DNA from: Conexibacter sp. CPCC 206217
GTDB lineage: Bacteria; Actinomycetota; Thermoleophilia; Solirubrobacterales; Solirubrobacteraceae
Length of the DNA: 64,000 nucleotides
NCBI RefSeq assembly: GCF_030646165.1
Contig: NZ_JAUTDO010000007.1
Span: 248,001 to 312,000 of the forward strand
Reading direction: 5' to 3'
The notes below the pieces were generated by a model that was given only the letters and a program-made list of their open reading frames with translations, did no database searches and had not been told where the DNA came from. A program made the position numbers and the translations under genes. Of the stretch, positions 40,152-48,094 are shown piece by piece (within the stretch, counting starts at the first letter, position 1; every line of letters begins with the position of its first letter).

Positions 40152-40211
40152 TCACGGGCGGATGATCGCCGGACGTATGATCGGCCGGATGATGGGACGT
40201 ATGATCGTCAT
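40152..40211 (-). CDS. 19-residue IIRP-repeat microprotein
   Basis: The frame encodes MTIIRPIIRPIIRPAIIRP and then TGA. It is preceded by AGGAGGTGA (40227-40219), a nine-base match to the 16S rRNA 3' end, with ordinary spacing to the ATG. The four IIRP units use different synonymous codons (ATC/ATA, CGT/CGG/CGC, CCC/CCG), so the repeat is conserved as protein rather than as DNA. It lies 39 nt downstream of a SAM methyltransferase gene on the same strand and just before a 12-bp-stem hairpin. Function is unknown: a leader peptide, a secreted or modified peptide, or a small regulator are all possible. Not recognised from any family. Confidence 0.55.
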   Translation of the reverse strand: MTIIRPIIRPIIRPAIIRP

Positions 40212-40250
40212 GACTGGGTCACCTCCTCTCCTGGGTCGTCGTGACGGTCG

Positions 40251-41027
40251 TCACACCGCTCGCCCTGCGACGTACACGAGCTTCGTGTGGGTGTCCTCGT
40301 CGGCGTCCTCGTGGAGGACGCCGCCCGTGGACTGACCCAGCACGGCTCGGCAGGCGAGCCCGGCTGACGCCAAGGCTGTGCGAATCGTGGCTTCGGGGTG
40401 GTGGCGCTGAACGTGGCGGCTCAGCACCGCACTGCTGCCGCCGATCTCGATCGACGCGGTGCAGAGCGCGCCCGGCACGATCGGACCGGTCGTCTCGCCG
40501 CGCCAGATCGCGTCGGCGAGCGGGCGCTCGAAGGTCGCGCGGGTGCTGAAGCCCTCGCGGTACGTCGTCAGCGTGTTGGTGTCGAAGACGTAGACGCCGT
40601 CCGCGCTCAGCAGTCGGGCTGCGCTGGCGAAGGCCGCGGCCAGCTCGTCGGCGTCGAGCAGGTAGTTGACCGCGTCGTCGAGGCACGTCACGAGGTCGAA
40701 CGCGCCAAGTTCCGGTAACGCGCGCATGTCCGCGACGGTCACGCGACCGGGGTCGAGCGCGCCGCTCGTGCGCGCGCGGTCGACCATCGCGGGGGAGAGG
40801 TCGCAGGCCCACACGTCGTAGCCGCGCGCCAGCAGCGGGGCGAAGCTCTTGCCGGTCCCGCAGGCGACGTCGAGCGCGCGCCGGCCGGTCAGGCCGTGGC
40901 TGCGCGCCAACGTCTCCAGGCGCGCGACCCAGCCGTCGTGGTCGTAGGAGTCGGTGAAGCGGTCGTAGACCGGCGCCAGCTGCTCATAGGCGAGCAGAGC
41001 CGGCGAGGAGGGAGCTGTCGTCGTCAT
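40251..41027 (-). CDS. Class I SAM-dependent methyltransferase
   Basis: The 258-residue protein has the Rossmann methyltransferase motifs in order: ALDVACGTGKSFAPLLARGY near residue 50, the acidic WACDLSPAMVDRAR near 73, VTVADMRALPELGAFDLVTC near 96 and the LLSADGVYVFDTNT strand near 140. The substrate is unknown; close relatives act on small molecules. It is divergent from the sigma factor gene. The short IIRP-repeat frame follows it on the same strand, so a modification relationship is conceivable but not shown. Confidence 0.82.
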   Translation of the reverse strand: MTTTAPSSPALLAYEQLAPVYDRFTDSYDHDGWVARLETLARSHGLTGRRALDVACGTGKSFAPLLARGYDVWACDLSPAMVDRARTSGALDPGRVTVADMRALPELGAFDLVTCLDDAVNYLLDADELAAAFASAARLLSADGVYVFDTNTLTTYREGFSTRATFERPLADAIWRGETTGPIVPGALCTASIEIGGSSAVLSRHVQRHHPEATIRTALASAGLACRAVLGQSTGGVLHEDADEDTHTKLVYVAGRAV

Positions 41028-41105
41028 GACCAGCTAGACCCTCTGAGCGCTCACAACCGTTTCACATACTTCGCATTCTCTGAGGAAACCTCGATATTTG
41101 CTGGT

Positions 41106-41639
41106 GTGGCCGAGGTGATCGCGGGGGTTCGCGAGCCCCAGCCGGGAGACGCGGAGTGGGATTGGGAGCGAATGCGCACGACGGCCAGACGCGAGGCCCG
41201 CCGGTATCTCCTGGCAGCACACGACGTCGACGACGTGGTCCAGGAAGCGCTCATGAGGGCGTGGCGACGGCGTGCGTCCTGTCGCGGCGAGGACCGCGTT
41301 CCGTGGATGCGGCAGATCGCTCGCAACGAGGCGCTCAGGCTGCTGGACCGACGCCGCTCGCGCACGGAGCGCGAGCTGCTGGACGGCGACGAGGTGCTGT
41401 CCGAGGTGGCCGACGCGGGCGTCGAGGAGGAGCGTGAGAGCCTGCTGATGCGGCTGCAGGTCGGGCAGGTCGTCGGACGGCTCTCCGTTGATGACCGGCG
41501 GTTGCTTGCTCTACGCTATGCAAAGGATTTGAGTCAACCAGAGGTGGCGCGGATGCTGGGCATTCCGGAAGGAACCGTGAAGGTTCGTCTCCACCGACTC
41601 CGAGGACGCCTGCGGAAGGAACTCGAGACGACCCGATGA
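41106..41639 (+). CDS. ECF-like RNA polymerase sigma factor
   Basis: The product of about 177 residues has sigma region 2 (RREARRYLLAAHDVDDVVQE, then ALMRAWRRRA) and region 4 (LSVDDRRLLALRYAKDLSQP, then EVARMLGIPEGTVKVRLHRL), without regions 1 and 3, as in extracytoplasmic-function factors. The start is taken as the GTG at 41106, with a GATATT hexamer 7 nt upstream; a GTG at 41115 is the alternative. It overlaps the ArsR-type gene by 4 nt (ATGA). No anti-sigma membrane protein is adjacent, which is unusual for this class. Confidence 0.82.
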   Translation: MAEVIAGVREPQPGDAEWDWERMRTTARREARRYLLAAHDVDDVVQEALMRAWRRRASCRGEDRVPWMRQIARNEALRLLDRRRSRTERELLDGDEVLSEVADAGVEEERESLLMRLQVGQVVGRLSVDDRRLLALRYAKDLSQPEVARMLGIPEGTVKVRLHRLRGRLRKELETTR

Positions 41640-42328
41640 AGCCCTATAGCGACATCACCGATCCACGCCTGATCAAGGCGCTTGCACACCCGCTGCGCAT
41701 CCGGATCCTCGGGATCCTGGAAGAGCGCGAGATGGCGAGCCCGAACGAGCTGTCGGATCTGCTCGGCGTTTCACTCGGGGTGATGAGCTACCACGTGCGC
41801 CGGCTGCACGCGCTCGGCTTCCTCGAGCTCGTCAAGCGGACCCCGCGCCGCGGCGCGATAGAGCACCACTACCGCGCGAAGGCGCGACCCGTCGTGACCG
41901 ACGAGGGCTGGGCGGAGACGCCGTCGATCGTCAAGCGCGCGATGGTCGGGGCATCGCTGGAGCAGGTCACCGGCTACGTCAACAAGGCCGCGTCCAGAGG
42001 CGGCTTCGACCGCGCCGACGCGCACCTCAGCCGACGTTCTCTGACGCTCGACGACAGAGGCTGGAGACTGCTCGCGAGCGAGCTCGAAGTGCTGATGCAG
42101 AGAGTCGACAGAATCGAGACCGACAGCGCCGAGCGGCTCGGCAGATCCGGCAGCGAGCACGGCGAGGACGCGATCGCCGCCGCGATCGTGCTGATGCACT
42201 TCGAGGCGACCGGCGTGCCGGAGAACGACGCTGCGGCGGCGCGCAACGGCGAGGGCCATCTCGGCCGTCGCTCCAGCCGGCGTCCGCGGCCGCTGCACGC
42301 GGCGGCGACCGGCGCCGAGCTCGACTGA
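41636..42328 (+). CDS. ArsR-type winged-helix regulator with long C-terminal region
   Basis: Residues 5-85 form an ArsR-like winged helix (DPRLIKALAHPLRIRILGIL, then SPNELSDLLGVSLGVMSYHV, then GAIEHHYRAKARP). Residues 95-190 form a helical region that may sense a ligand or mediate dimerisation, and the end is a basic, low-complexity tail. No metal-binding cysteine cluster of classical ArsR is present. It is translationally coupled to the upstream sigma factor, so it may modulate or act alongside it. It converges with the beta-propeller gene. Confidence 0.8.
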   Translation: MKPYSDITDPRLIKALAHPLRIRILGILEEREMASPNELSDLLGVSLGVMSYHVRRLHALGFLELVKRTPRRGAIEHHYRAKARPVVTDEGWAETPSIVKRAMVGASLEQVTGYVNKAASRGGFDRADAHLSRRSLTLDDRGWRLLASELEVLMQRVDRIETDSAERLGRSGSEHGEDAIAAAIVLMHFEATGVPENDAAAARNGEGHLGRRSSRRPRPLHAAATGAELD

Positions 42329-42359
42329 GCCCGGCGCTCGGGGGCTCGTGACGAAGGTC

Positions 42360-43379
42360 CTACGGCTTGACGCGGTAGATCGCTCCCGTCACGTCGCCGG
42401 CATAGACGTAGCCCGCGTTGGTGCCGAGCGCGACGACCGGCGCGGCGAAGCCGGTCAGCAGCGGCGTCGTCTTGCTGCCGCCGGCGAGCGGCACCGAGAC
42501 GACCGCCGGGCCTCTGCCCGTGCCCGTGAAGAGCGCGAGGAAGAGGCGGTCGCCGATCGCGCCGAGGCCCATCGGCGAGCTGTGCGCGGGCAGCAGCGAG
42601 AGCGGTCTGGCGAAGCTCGCGCACGCGTCCGGCGTGGACCAGTTGCAGCTCGGGAAACCGTAGTCGTCGCCCTCCTGCGGCGCGATCACGTAGTCCGGCG
42701 GCTGCTTTCTGCCGAGGTTCTCCTGGCCGAGCGCGGTCGCCAGCGGGCTGCTCGCCCCGGGGGCGAACGTCAGCATCCACGGCTGGCGCAGGCCGGTCGC
42801 GAACGATCTGACGTCGCTGCCGTCGGTTCTGAGCGTGACGATCGACTGCGCGAAGGGCGCGGCGACTCTTCTGGCGTCGCCCTTCTCGCCCATCGTGACG
42901 CCCGCGTAGATCAGCCCGTCGGGGCCGAGCGCGATCCCGTTGAAGCCGGTGAAGCCTCTCGGGGCGGTGTAGATCGTCTTGAAGCCACCGCTGAACGCCC
43001 TGCCGTTCCAGCCGCTGGCGGCGGCGATCGTCGGGCCGGAGGAGAGGTAGAGCGTGCCGCCGGACCACGCGAGCCCGAAGACGCTCTTCGGCGATCCCTT
43101 GACGCGGGTCGCTCTGCCGCTGGCGAGCACGTAGACGCCGCCCGGGGCCGAGCCGTCCTCCGCGCCCGCGCCGCTGACGAAGACGGTGCCCTTCGCGAAC
43201 GCGAACTGGGTCGGCGTCGGCACGCCCTGGGCGACGGTCGTGACCTTCGCGCCGTTGGCGGCCTTCGGCGGTGGCGGCGGGCCTTGGGGCGCTCTTCTGG
43301 CGGCCGAGGCCGTCGCGGCGCCGAGTGGCACGAGCGCGAGCGTCAGCGCCGCGGCGCGGACGATCCGCAGGTGGTTCAT
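42360..43379 (-). CDS. Secreted beta-propeller protein (sugar dehydrogenase/NHL-like)
   Basis: The 339-residue precursor has a clear Sec signal peptide (residues 1-26, ending ATASAA) and a Pro-rich linker. A repeated beta-strand pattern follows, with Gly-Asp/Asn turns such as FTGFNGIALGPDGLIYAGVT and TNAGYVYAGDVTGAIYRV, typical of glucose/sorbosone-dehydrogenase-like or NHL propellers. The catalytic residues of PQQ dehydrogenases are not clearly recognisable, so enzymatic activity is uncertain. AGGAG lies 7 nt before the ATG. It is followed on the same strand by nothing close and converges with the ArsR gene. Confidence 0.75.
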   Translation of the reverse strand: MNHLRIVRAAALTLALVPLGAATASAARRAPQGPPPPPKAANGAKVTTVAQGVPTPTQFAFAKGTVFVSGAGAEDGSAPGGVYVLASGRATRVKGSPKSVFGLAWSGGTLYLSSGPTIAAASGWNGRAFSGGFKTIYTAPRGFTGFNGIALGPDGLIYAGVTMGEKGDARRVAAPFAQSIVTLRTDGSDVRSFATGLRQPWMLTFAPGASSPLATALGQENLGRKQPPDYVIAPQEGDDYGFPSCNWSTPDACASFARPLSLLPAHSSPMGLGAIGDRLFLALFTGTGRGPAVVSVPLAGGSKTTPLLTGFAAPVVALGTNAGYVYAGDVTGAIYRVKP

Positions 43380-43417
43380 GTGGGTTCTCCTGAGTCGAAC
43401 GTCGGTGTCAGCGCAAG

Positions 43418-44659
43418 CTATGCACTGTGCACCGGCACGACGTCGGGAGGATCCCCCAAACTACCCCCGAGGCTCTCCTGTTCGTCTCCCTCGCGCTGCC
43501 CGCGCAGCTTCAGCCCGACGATCGGGTAGATCGCGGTCGAGCAGATCGCTGCGACGATCAGGCTGGCGGCGGTCGAGGAGCGCATGTGGCCCTCCTCGAC
43601 GGCGATCGTCGTGATCGCGACGACGAGCGGCAGTTCGGTCGCGCTGAAGAAGGCGAGCGCCGTGCGGTCGCGCGCGCTGAGCACCTTGCGATAGAGCAGC
43701 ATCGCGGGAGCGCCGCGCACGATCAGGAACAGCGCCAGGAACATCGGCACCTTCAGAAACTCGATCGGATCGTCGGTCAGCGCGCTGAGGTTGACGTTGA
43801 TGCCGGAGACGACGAAGAAGAACGGGATCAGGAAGCCGTAGCCGATCGCCGTCAGCTTCGACTCCAGCACCTCGACCTCGCGCCCGCGCAGCGCCAGGCG
43901 CAGGATCACGCCGGCGACGAAGCCGCCCAGCAGCAGGTCGAGGCCGAGCTCCGCGGCCAGCGCTGCGAGCGCGAAGACGACGACGACCGTGACGCGGATC
44001 GCCAGCTGGCTGCTCGCCTCCAGCGTTCTCTCGACGAGGTCCCAGCCGGTGCCGACGGAGCGCACGGTGATCACACCCGTCAGCACGGTCAGGACGATGA
44101 AGGCGATCAGGATCGCGGCGTTGGAGAGCGCGCTCTTGGTCGAGAAGACGAGCGTGATCAGCAGGATCGGGCCGAACTCGCCCATCGCGCCGGCGCCGAG
44201 CAGGTAGGTGCCGAAGCGCGTTCTGAGCTCATTTGCGTCGCGCAGGATCGGGATCAGCGTGCCGATCGCGGTCGTCGCCATCGCCGAGCCGACGAACACG
44301 AGCGACAGCACGATCCCCAGCGCCGCGAGGATCCCGCCGAGCGCGTAGGCGAGCACGAGCGAGATCAGCCAGCCGAGCGCCGCCAGCTTCAGCGGCTGAC
44401 CCTTGATGCGGTCGAAGTCGATCTCGTAGCCGGCGAAGAAGAACAGCATGCCGAGGCCGAGGTTGGAGAAGAACGAGATGAACGGATCGTTCTGCGCGAT
44501 GCCGAGCACCTCGGGGCCGATCACGATCCCGAGCACCAGCTCCAGCACGACGACCGGGACGACCAGCCGTCTCGCTATCAGCCCTGCCAGCACGGCTGAC
44601 ATCGCCGCGACGACGACGATCGCGAGGAAGGAGCCGCTGTCGACGTCGCCGGGGGTCAT
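43418..44659 (-). CDS. Cation:proton antiporter (CPA2 family)
   Basis: The 413-residue protein is strongly hydrophobic with about 12-13 transmembrane segments and the Na+/H+ exchanger fold. Typical elements are LELVLGIVIGPEVLGI near residue 36, GMLFFFAGYEIDFDRIKG near 69, and GFLIPFFFVVSGINVNLSAL near 265. It has no C-terminal TrkA-N or KTN domain. The probable role is Na+ or K+/H+ exchange. The start is supported by TAGAGT ending 9 nt upstream. Confidence 0.87.
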   Translation of the reverse strand: MTPGDVDSGSFLAIVVVAAMSAVLAGLIARRLVVPVVVLELVLGIVIGPEVLGIAQNDPFISFFSNLGLGMLFFFAGYEIDFDRIKGQPLKLAALGWLISLVLAYALGGILAALGIVLSLVFVGSAMATTAIGTLIPILRDANELRTRFGTYLLGAGAMGEFGPILLITLVFSTKSALSNAAILIAFIVLTVLTGVITVRSVGTGWDLVERTLEASSQLAIRVTVVVVFALAALAAELGLDLLLGGFVAGVILRLALRGREVEVLESKLTAIGYGFLIPFFFVVSGINVNLSALTDDPIEFLKVPMFLALFLIVRGAPAMLLYRKVLSARDRTALAFFSATELPLVVAITTIAVEEGHMRSSTAASLIVAAICSTAIYPIVGLKLRGQREGDEQESLGGSLGDPPDVVPVHSA

Positions 44660-44668
44660 GGCCGCGGC

Positions 44669-44674
44669 ACTCTA
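44669..44674 (-). promoter_or_regulatory. Leaderless-type -10 TAGAGT for the antiporter gene
   Basis: On the minus strand TAGAGT ends 9 nt before the ATG at 44659, the same hexamer and gap as at ilvD. Confidence 0.5.
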
Positions 44675-44714
44675 TCCAGTGGTGCGTGCGCGCGCGAGGG
44701 CGCGTGCGCGAGGG

Positions 44715-45623
44715 TCAGTCCTTGCCGTCGAGCGCCTGGCGCGCCAGTTCGAGCACGCCGTCGCGGCTGCCGGCGACGGCCATGAAGCGGCCGATGTGGC
44801 AGAAGCGCGCGTCCGGCACGCCCGTGATCTCGACCAGCTCGGCGTCGGAGCGGCCGGCCCACTGCTCCGGCAGGTCCTTGCGGTTGGAGAACTCGCCCAG
44901 CACGGCGGGGACGGCCTGCAGGCCCCAGTCCTGCTCGCGCGGGTAGACGACATAGAGCGCCTCGGGCGCCGACGGCACCAGCTCGCGATGCCACGGCATG
45001 CCGCGGTCCAGCTCGATCAGGCGCGGGTCCTCGGCTCTGGCGATAGCAGCGCGCACGAGCGCGGCGGCGCGCACCTGTGCGGCCGCGGACGCCAGCTCGC
45101 GCGCCAGCACGCCCTGCGCGAACTGCAGCGCCGCCTCGAACGCCTCCTGCTTGGCGGCGCCGGAGGCGTCGTCGTCCCAGTTCGGATTGAACGCGGCGAC
45201 CGCGTGCGAGAGCGTCATCGGGGAGGCGACGTCGGGCAGCAGCGGCTGGGTGATCGTCTGGCCGGTGTCGTTGGCGTCGATTCCCTGCACGAGCACCTCG
45301 TCGAGGCGCTGGGCGACCGCGTCGCTGCCGCCGGCGATGCGGGCGCCGAATTCGCGCCAGACGAGGCCGAAGGAGGCGTAGCGGATCCCGTTCGGGCGCT
45401 CGCCCGCGCCGCCGCGCTGATGGTGGTCGAAGTCCGCGCTGGCGGGGTCGTTGCGCTGGCCGACGTCGACGCGCAGGTCGGCGGCTCTGAGCAGTTCGGG
45501 ATCGCGCGTGCGCACGATCGTCAGCGGCCCGCGCGCGGGCTCGGCGGCGACGAGCAGTCTCAGCGCGGCGAGCGCGAAGACGTCGTCGGCGTGGAAGGAA
45601 CCGGAGTGGGTGGCGACTCTCAT
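44715..45623 (-). CDS. MYG1 family (UPF0160) protein
   Basis: The 302-residue protein matches the MYG1 family, a DHH-phosphoesterase-like fold shown in eukaryotes to be a 3'-5' RNA exonuclease. Metal-binding signatures are THSGSFHADDVFALAALRLL at the N-terminus and DFDHHQRG near residue 65, and EVLVQGIDANDTGQ near 110 is also typical. The bacterial function is not established. The start is backed by TACCGT 8 nt upstream. Confidence 0.88.
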   Translation of the reverse strand: MRVATHSGSFHADDVFALAALRLLVAAEPARGPLTIVRTRDPELLRAADLRVDVGQRNDPASADFDHHQRGGAGERPNGIRYASFGLVWREFGARIAGGSDAVAQRLDEVLVQGIDANDTGQTITQPLLPDVASPMTLSHAVAAFNPNWDDDASGAAKQEAFEAALQFAQGVLARELASAAAQVRAAALVRAAIARAEDPRLIELDRGMPWHRELVPSAPEALYVVYPREQDWGLQAVPAVLGEFSNRKDLPEQWAGRSDAELVEITGVPDARFCHIGRFMAVAGSRDGVLELARQALDGKD

Positions 45624-45631
45624 CGCCGGTC

Positions 45632-45637
45632 ACGGTA
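45632..45637 (-). promoter_or_regulatory. Leaderless-type -10 TACCGT
   Basis: On the minus strand TACCGT ends 8 nt before the ATG at 45623. Confidence 0.5.
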
Positions 45638-45718
45638 GGGCATCGCGGCGGACGGCACGGCGGCGGGCGCGGGGCGGGCGCCAGGCCGCGCGGGCGGCGG
45701 GCCCGGTCGGGCGGCGTT

Positions 45719-46300
45719 CTACCGCGGACGCGCGGCGCCGCCCGGCTGCGCCGCCAACTGTCGCAGCGCGCTGCGCGAGCGCTGCGACCACTCGACGGTC
45801 GTGCGCAGGTGCGAGACGACGCCGTCCTGCACGAGCGCGGAGCCGAACGCGCTGCTGCGCGCGCCGAGCGGCTGCTCGCCGTCGCCGTCGCGCTCGGCGA
45901 TCCGCGCAAGCTGGTCGCGGCACTGCTCCTCGACCGCGCGCAGCGCGTCCAGCAGCGCCGGAACGTCGTCGGGCTGGGCGAGGATCAGCTTCATGTGCAG
46001 CTCCTCGCGCAGCGGCGTCTTGCGGGCGGGCTGCTGCATCCAGCTGTGAAAGTGATCGCGCCCGGCGGCGGTCGCCTCGTAGACGACGCGCGGGTGCGGC
46101 CAGGGCGCGTCGCCGACGCGCGGGCCGCGGTCGACCTCGACGATCAGCCCCTTCTTCTCCAATGCCGTCAACGCCGGGTAGACGGCGGTGCCGGAGAAGC
46201 CGAAGACGTCGCCGAACAGATCCCTCAGCCGGTCGGCGATCTCGTAGCCGTAGCCACGCCGCCGCACCAGCTGTCCCAGCACCACGTTCTGTACCGACAT
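45719..46300 (-). CDS. PadR family transcriptional regulator
   Basis: The 193-residue protein has the PadR winged helix at its N-terminus (LGQLVRRRGYGYEIADRLRD, then GTAVYPALTALEKKGLIVEV) and a C-terminal helical dimerisation region with EELHMKLILAQPDDVPALLD. The ATG at 46300 (MSVQNVVLG) fits the family; the longer frame to 46399 adds unrelated residues. It lies just downstream of the MFS transporter gene on the same strand and probably represses it, a common drug-efflux arrangement. Confidence 0.85.
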   Translation of the reverse strand: MSVQNVVLGQLVRRRGYGYEIADRLRDLFGDVFGFSGTAVYPALTALEKKGLIVEVDRGPRVGDAPWPHPRVVYEATAAGRDHFHSWMQQPARKTPLREELHMKLILAQPDDVPALLDALRAVEEQCRDQLARIAERDGDGEQPLGARSSAFGSALVQDGVVSHLRTTVEWSQRSRSALRQLAAQPGGAARPR

Positions 46301-46412
46301 CGCGCCCCGTTCGTCCCTGGTCTGAAGCTCGTCGAGGAGCGTGAACGGAGCTGGGGCGGGGTGGTTGCGCAAACAGGCGGGAAGCGTTCGACCGTTCAAC
46401 GGGCCTCGACCG

Positions 46413-47975
46413 CTACTCCTCGACTGCAGGCCGGCGCCGCACGAGCGCGAGCGTCAGCACGATCCCGCCCGCGACGACCGCGAACGACAGCGCCATCGTC
46501 GTGCCGAGCGCGGACAGGAAGCCGTCGGTGACGGCGGTTCTCAGCGCCGCCTGCGTCTCGTCGGGGAAGCCCGCGAGCGCTCTGGCGGCCGAAGGCGTGC
46601 CGGCCAGCAGGCCGTCGAGCGTCGAGGCCGTGTCCTTGCTGATCGTGACGCCGGCCTTGGCCGCATCGTCGACGGTACGATCGTTCTGCAGCGCCTCGAA
46701 GAGGGCGCCCGAGACCGCGACGCCGAACATCGGCCCGACGCCGCCGATCGCCGCCAGCACCCCGCCGATCGCGGCATGCAGCCGTTGCGGGACGGTCCCG
46801 AGCGCGGCGAGGTTCAGCGGCGTCAGCGCCGCGCCGATCCCCAGGCCCAGCAAGGTCAGCGGCAGCCACAGGTCGGCGTATTCGGTGCTCGCGTCGATCC
46901 GCGACAGCAGCAGCATCGCCGACGCGGTGAGGGCGAGACCGCCGACGATCGGCCAGACCGGGCCCCAGCGGCTGTACGCGCGGCCGCCGAGCGGCATCCC
47001 GAGCACCATGCCGGCGCTGGAGGGGAGCAGCAGCAGGCCGGTCTGCAGCGCGTCGTACTGAAGCACCTCCTGCAGATACATCGGCAGGAAGAACAGCACC
47101 GCGCCGAGCGCGAAGTTGAGCACGAAGAGCGACAGCACGGCGCCCGTGAGGTTGCGTCTGCGGAAGATCCCGAGGTCGATCAGGGGCGTCTTGAGGCGCG
47201 GCTCGACGACGACGAAGGCGATGAAGAGGATCGCCCCGAGCGCGAACGCGGCGATCGTCTGCGGCGAGCTCCAGGCCCATTCGACCGGCGACTCGTTGAG
47301 CGCGAGGATCACCGCGGCGAGCGCGCCGACGGAGCAGATCAGGCCGATCAAGTCGATCGACGTGCCGCCCTCCTTGTCGCGCGTCTCGCGCGCGCCGAGC
47401 GAGCCGATCAGGATCAGCGCGCCGACGATCACGTTGATCCAGAGGATCCAGCGCCACGACAGCTCGCTCGTGAAGAGGCCGCCGACGGCGGGGGCGAGGC
47501 CGGAGAAGAGCGCGGTCGCGGCGCCCCAGACACCGACCGCCATGCCGCGCCGTTGGCCGCGGAAGGCGTCGGTGACGATTGCCAGCGAGGCGGGGGTGAG
47601 GACGGCGGCGCCGACCCCGCAGAGGATCAGCGAGACGATCAGGACGATCGGCGACTGGGCGAGCGCGCCGGGTACCGAGGCGGCCATGAAGAGGATCGTG
47701 CCGGCGAGCAGGACGCGGCGGCGGCCGTAGACGTCGGCGAGGCGGCCGGCGGCGATCATCAGCGAGGAGTATGCGAGCAGGTAGCCGGTGACGGTCCACT
47801 GCAGGACGGTCGTGGAGGTGTTGAACTCGCGGTGAAGGGTGGGGATCGCCAGGGCGATCGCGACGTTGGGCACCGAGGTGATGCCGCTGGCGAGGCCCAT
47901 CGCGACGAGCAGTTTCGTCGTGCCGCCGCCAGCCCGCGATTCGGCCCCGGTTCCGCTGTCCGTCGTGAGCGCCAT
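46413..47975 (-). CDS. MFS drug transporter, DHA2 (14-TM) family
   Basis: The 520-residue protein has about 14 membrane segments and the DHA2 motifs, including motif A GRLADVYGRRRVLLAGTILF near residue 82 and the motif C-like TALFSGLAPAVGGLFTSELS near 155. It is likely to export drugs or other toxic organic compounds with the proton gradient. A long extracytoplasmic loop follows about residue 420. The start is supported by TACGGT 8 nt upstream. The gene diverges from the peroxiredoxin gene and precedes a PadR regulator. Confidence 0.87.
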   Translation of the reverse strand: MALTTDSGTGAESRAGGGTTKLLVAMGLASGITSVPNVAIALAIPTLHREFNTSTTVLQWTVTGYLLAYSSLMIAAGRLADVYGRRRVLLAGTILFMAASVPGALAQSPIVLIVSLILCGVGAAVLTPASLAIVTDAFRGQRRGMAVGVWGAATALFSGLAPAVGGLFTSELSWRWILWINVIVGALILIGSLGARETRDKEGGTSIDLIGLICSVGALAAVILALNESPVEWAWSSPQTIAAFALGAILFIAFVVVEPRLKTPLIDLGIFRRRNLTGAVLSLFVLNFALGAVLFFLPMYLQEVLQYDALQTGLLLLPSSAGMVLGMPLGGRAYSRWGPVWPIVGGLALTASAMLLLSRIDASTEYADLWLPLTLLGLGIGAALTPLNLAALGTVPQRLHAAIGGVLAAIGGVGPMFGVAVSGALFEALQNDRTVDDAAKAGVTISKDTASTLDGLLAGTPSAARALAGFPDETQAALRTAVTDGFLSALGTTMALSFAVVAGGIVLTLALVRRRPAVEE

Positions 47976-47983
47976 GGCGCGAC

Positions 47984-47989
47984 ACCGTA
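47984..47989 (-). promoter_or_regulatory. Leaderless-type -10 TACGGT for the MFS gene
   Basis: On the minus strand TACGGT ends 8 nt before the ATG at 47975. Confidence 0.5.
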
Positions 47990-48038
47990 TTGCAGACGAC
48001 TGTCGGCGAGCAAGCGTGCGGGACTACACTCCATAGGT

Positions 48039-48059
48039 ATAAAATCGGATCAAGATTTT
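48039..48059 (+). promoter_or_regulatory. TATAAA -10-like box overlapping AT-rich palindrome AAAATC-N7-GATTTT
   Basis: TATAAA (48039-48044) runs into a 6-bp perfect inverted repeat (48041-48046 and 48054-48059), 36 nt before the peroxiredoxin ATG. It is the most AT-rich spot in the region and fits a regulated promoter with an operator over the -10/+1 region. Confidence 0.45.
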
Positions 48060-48094
48060 TGTCAAGCAACACGACCGAATCAGGGAGCCTTTCC

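Noticed and set aside
40081..40335. Plus-strand 84-residue frame containing GRMIAGRMIGRMMGRMI
   Set aside because: It is the antisense of the IIRP microprotein, has a TTG start with no ribosome site, and runs into the methyltransferase gene. The minus-strand reading has the strong ribosome site.
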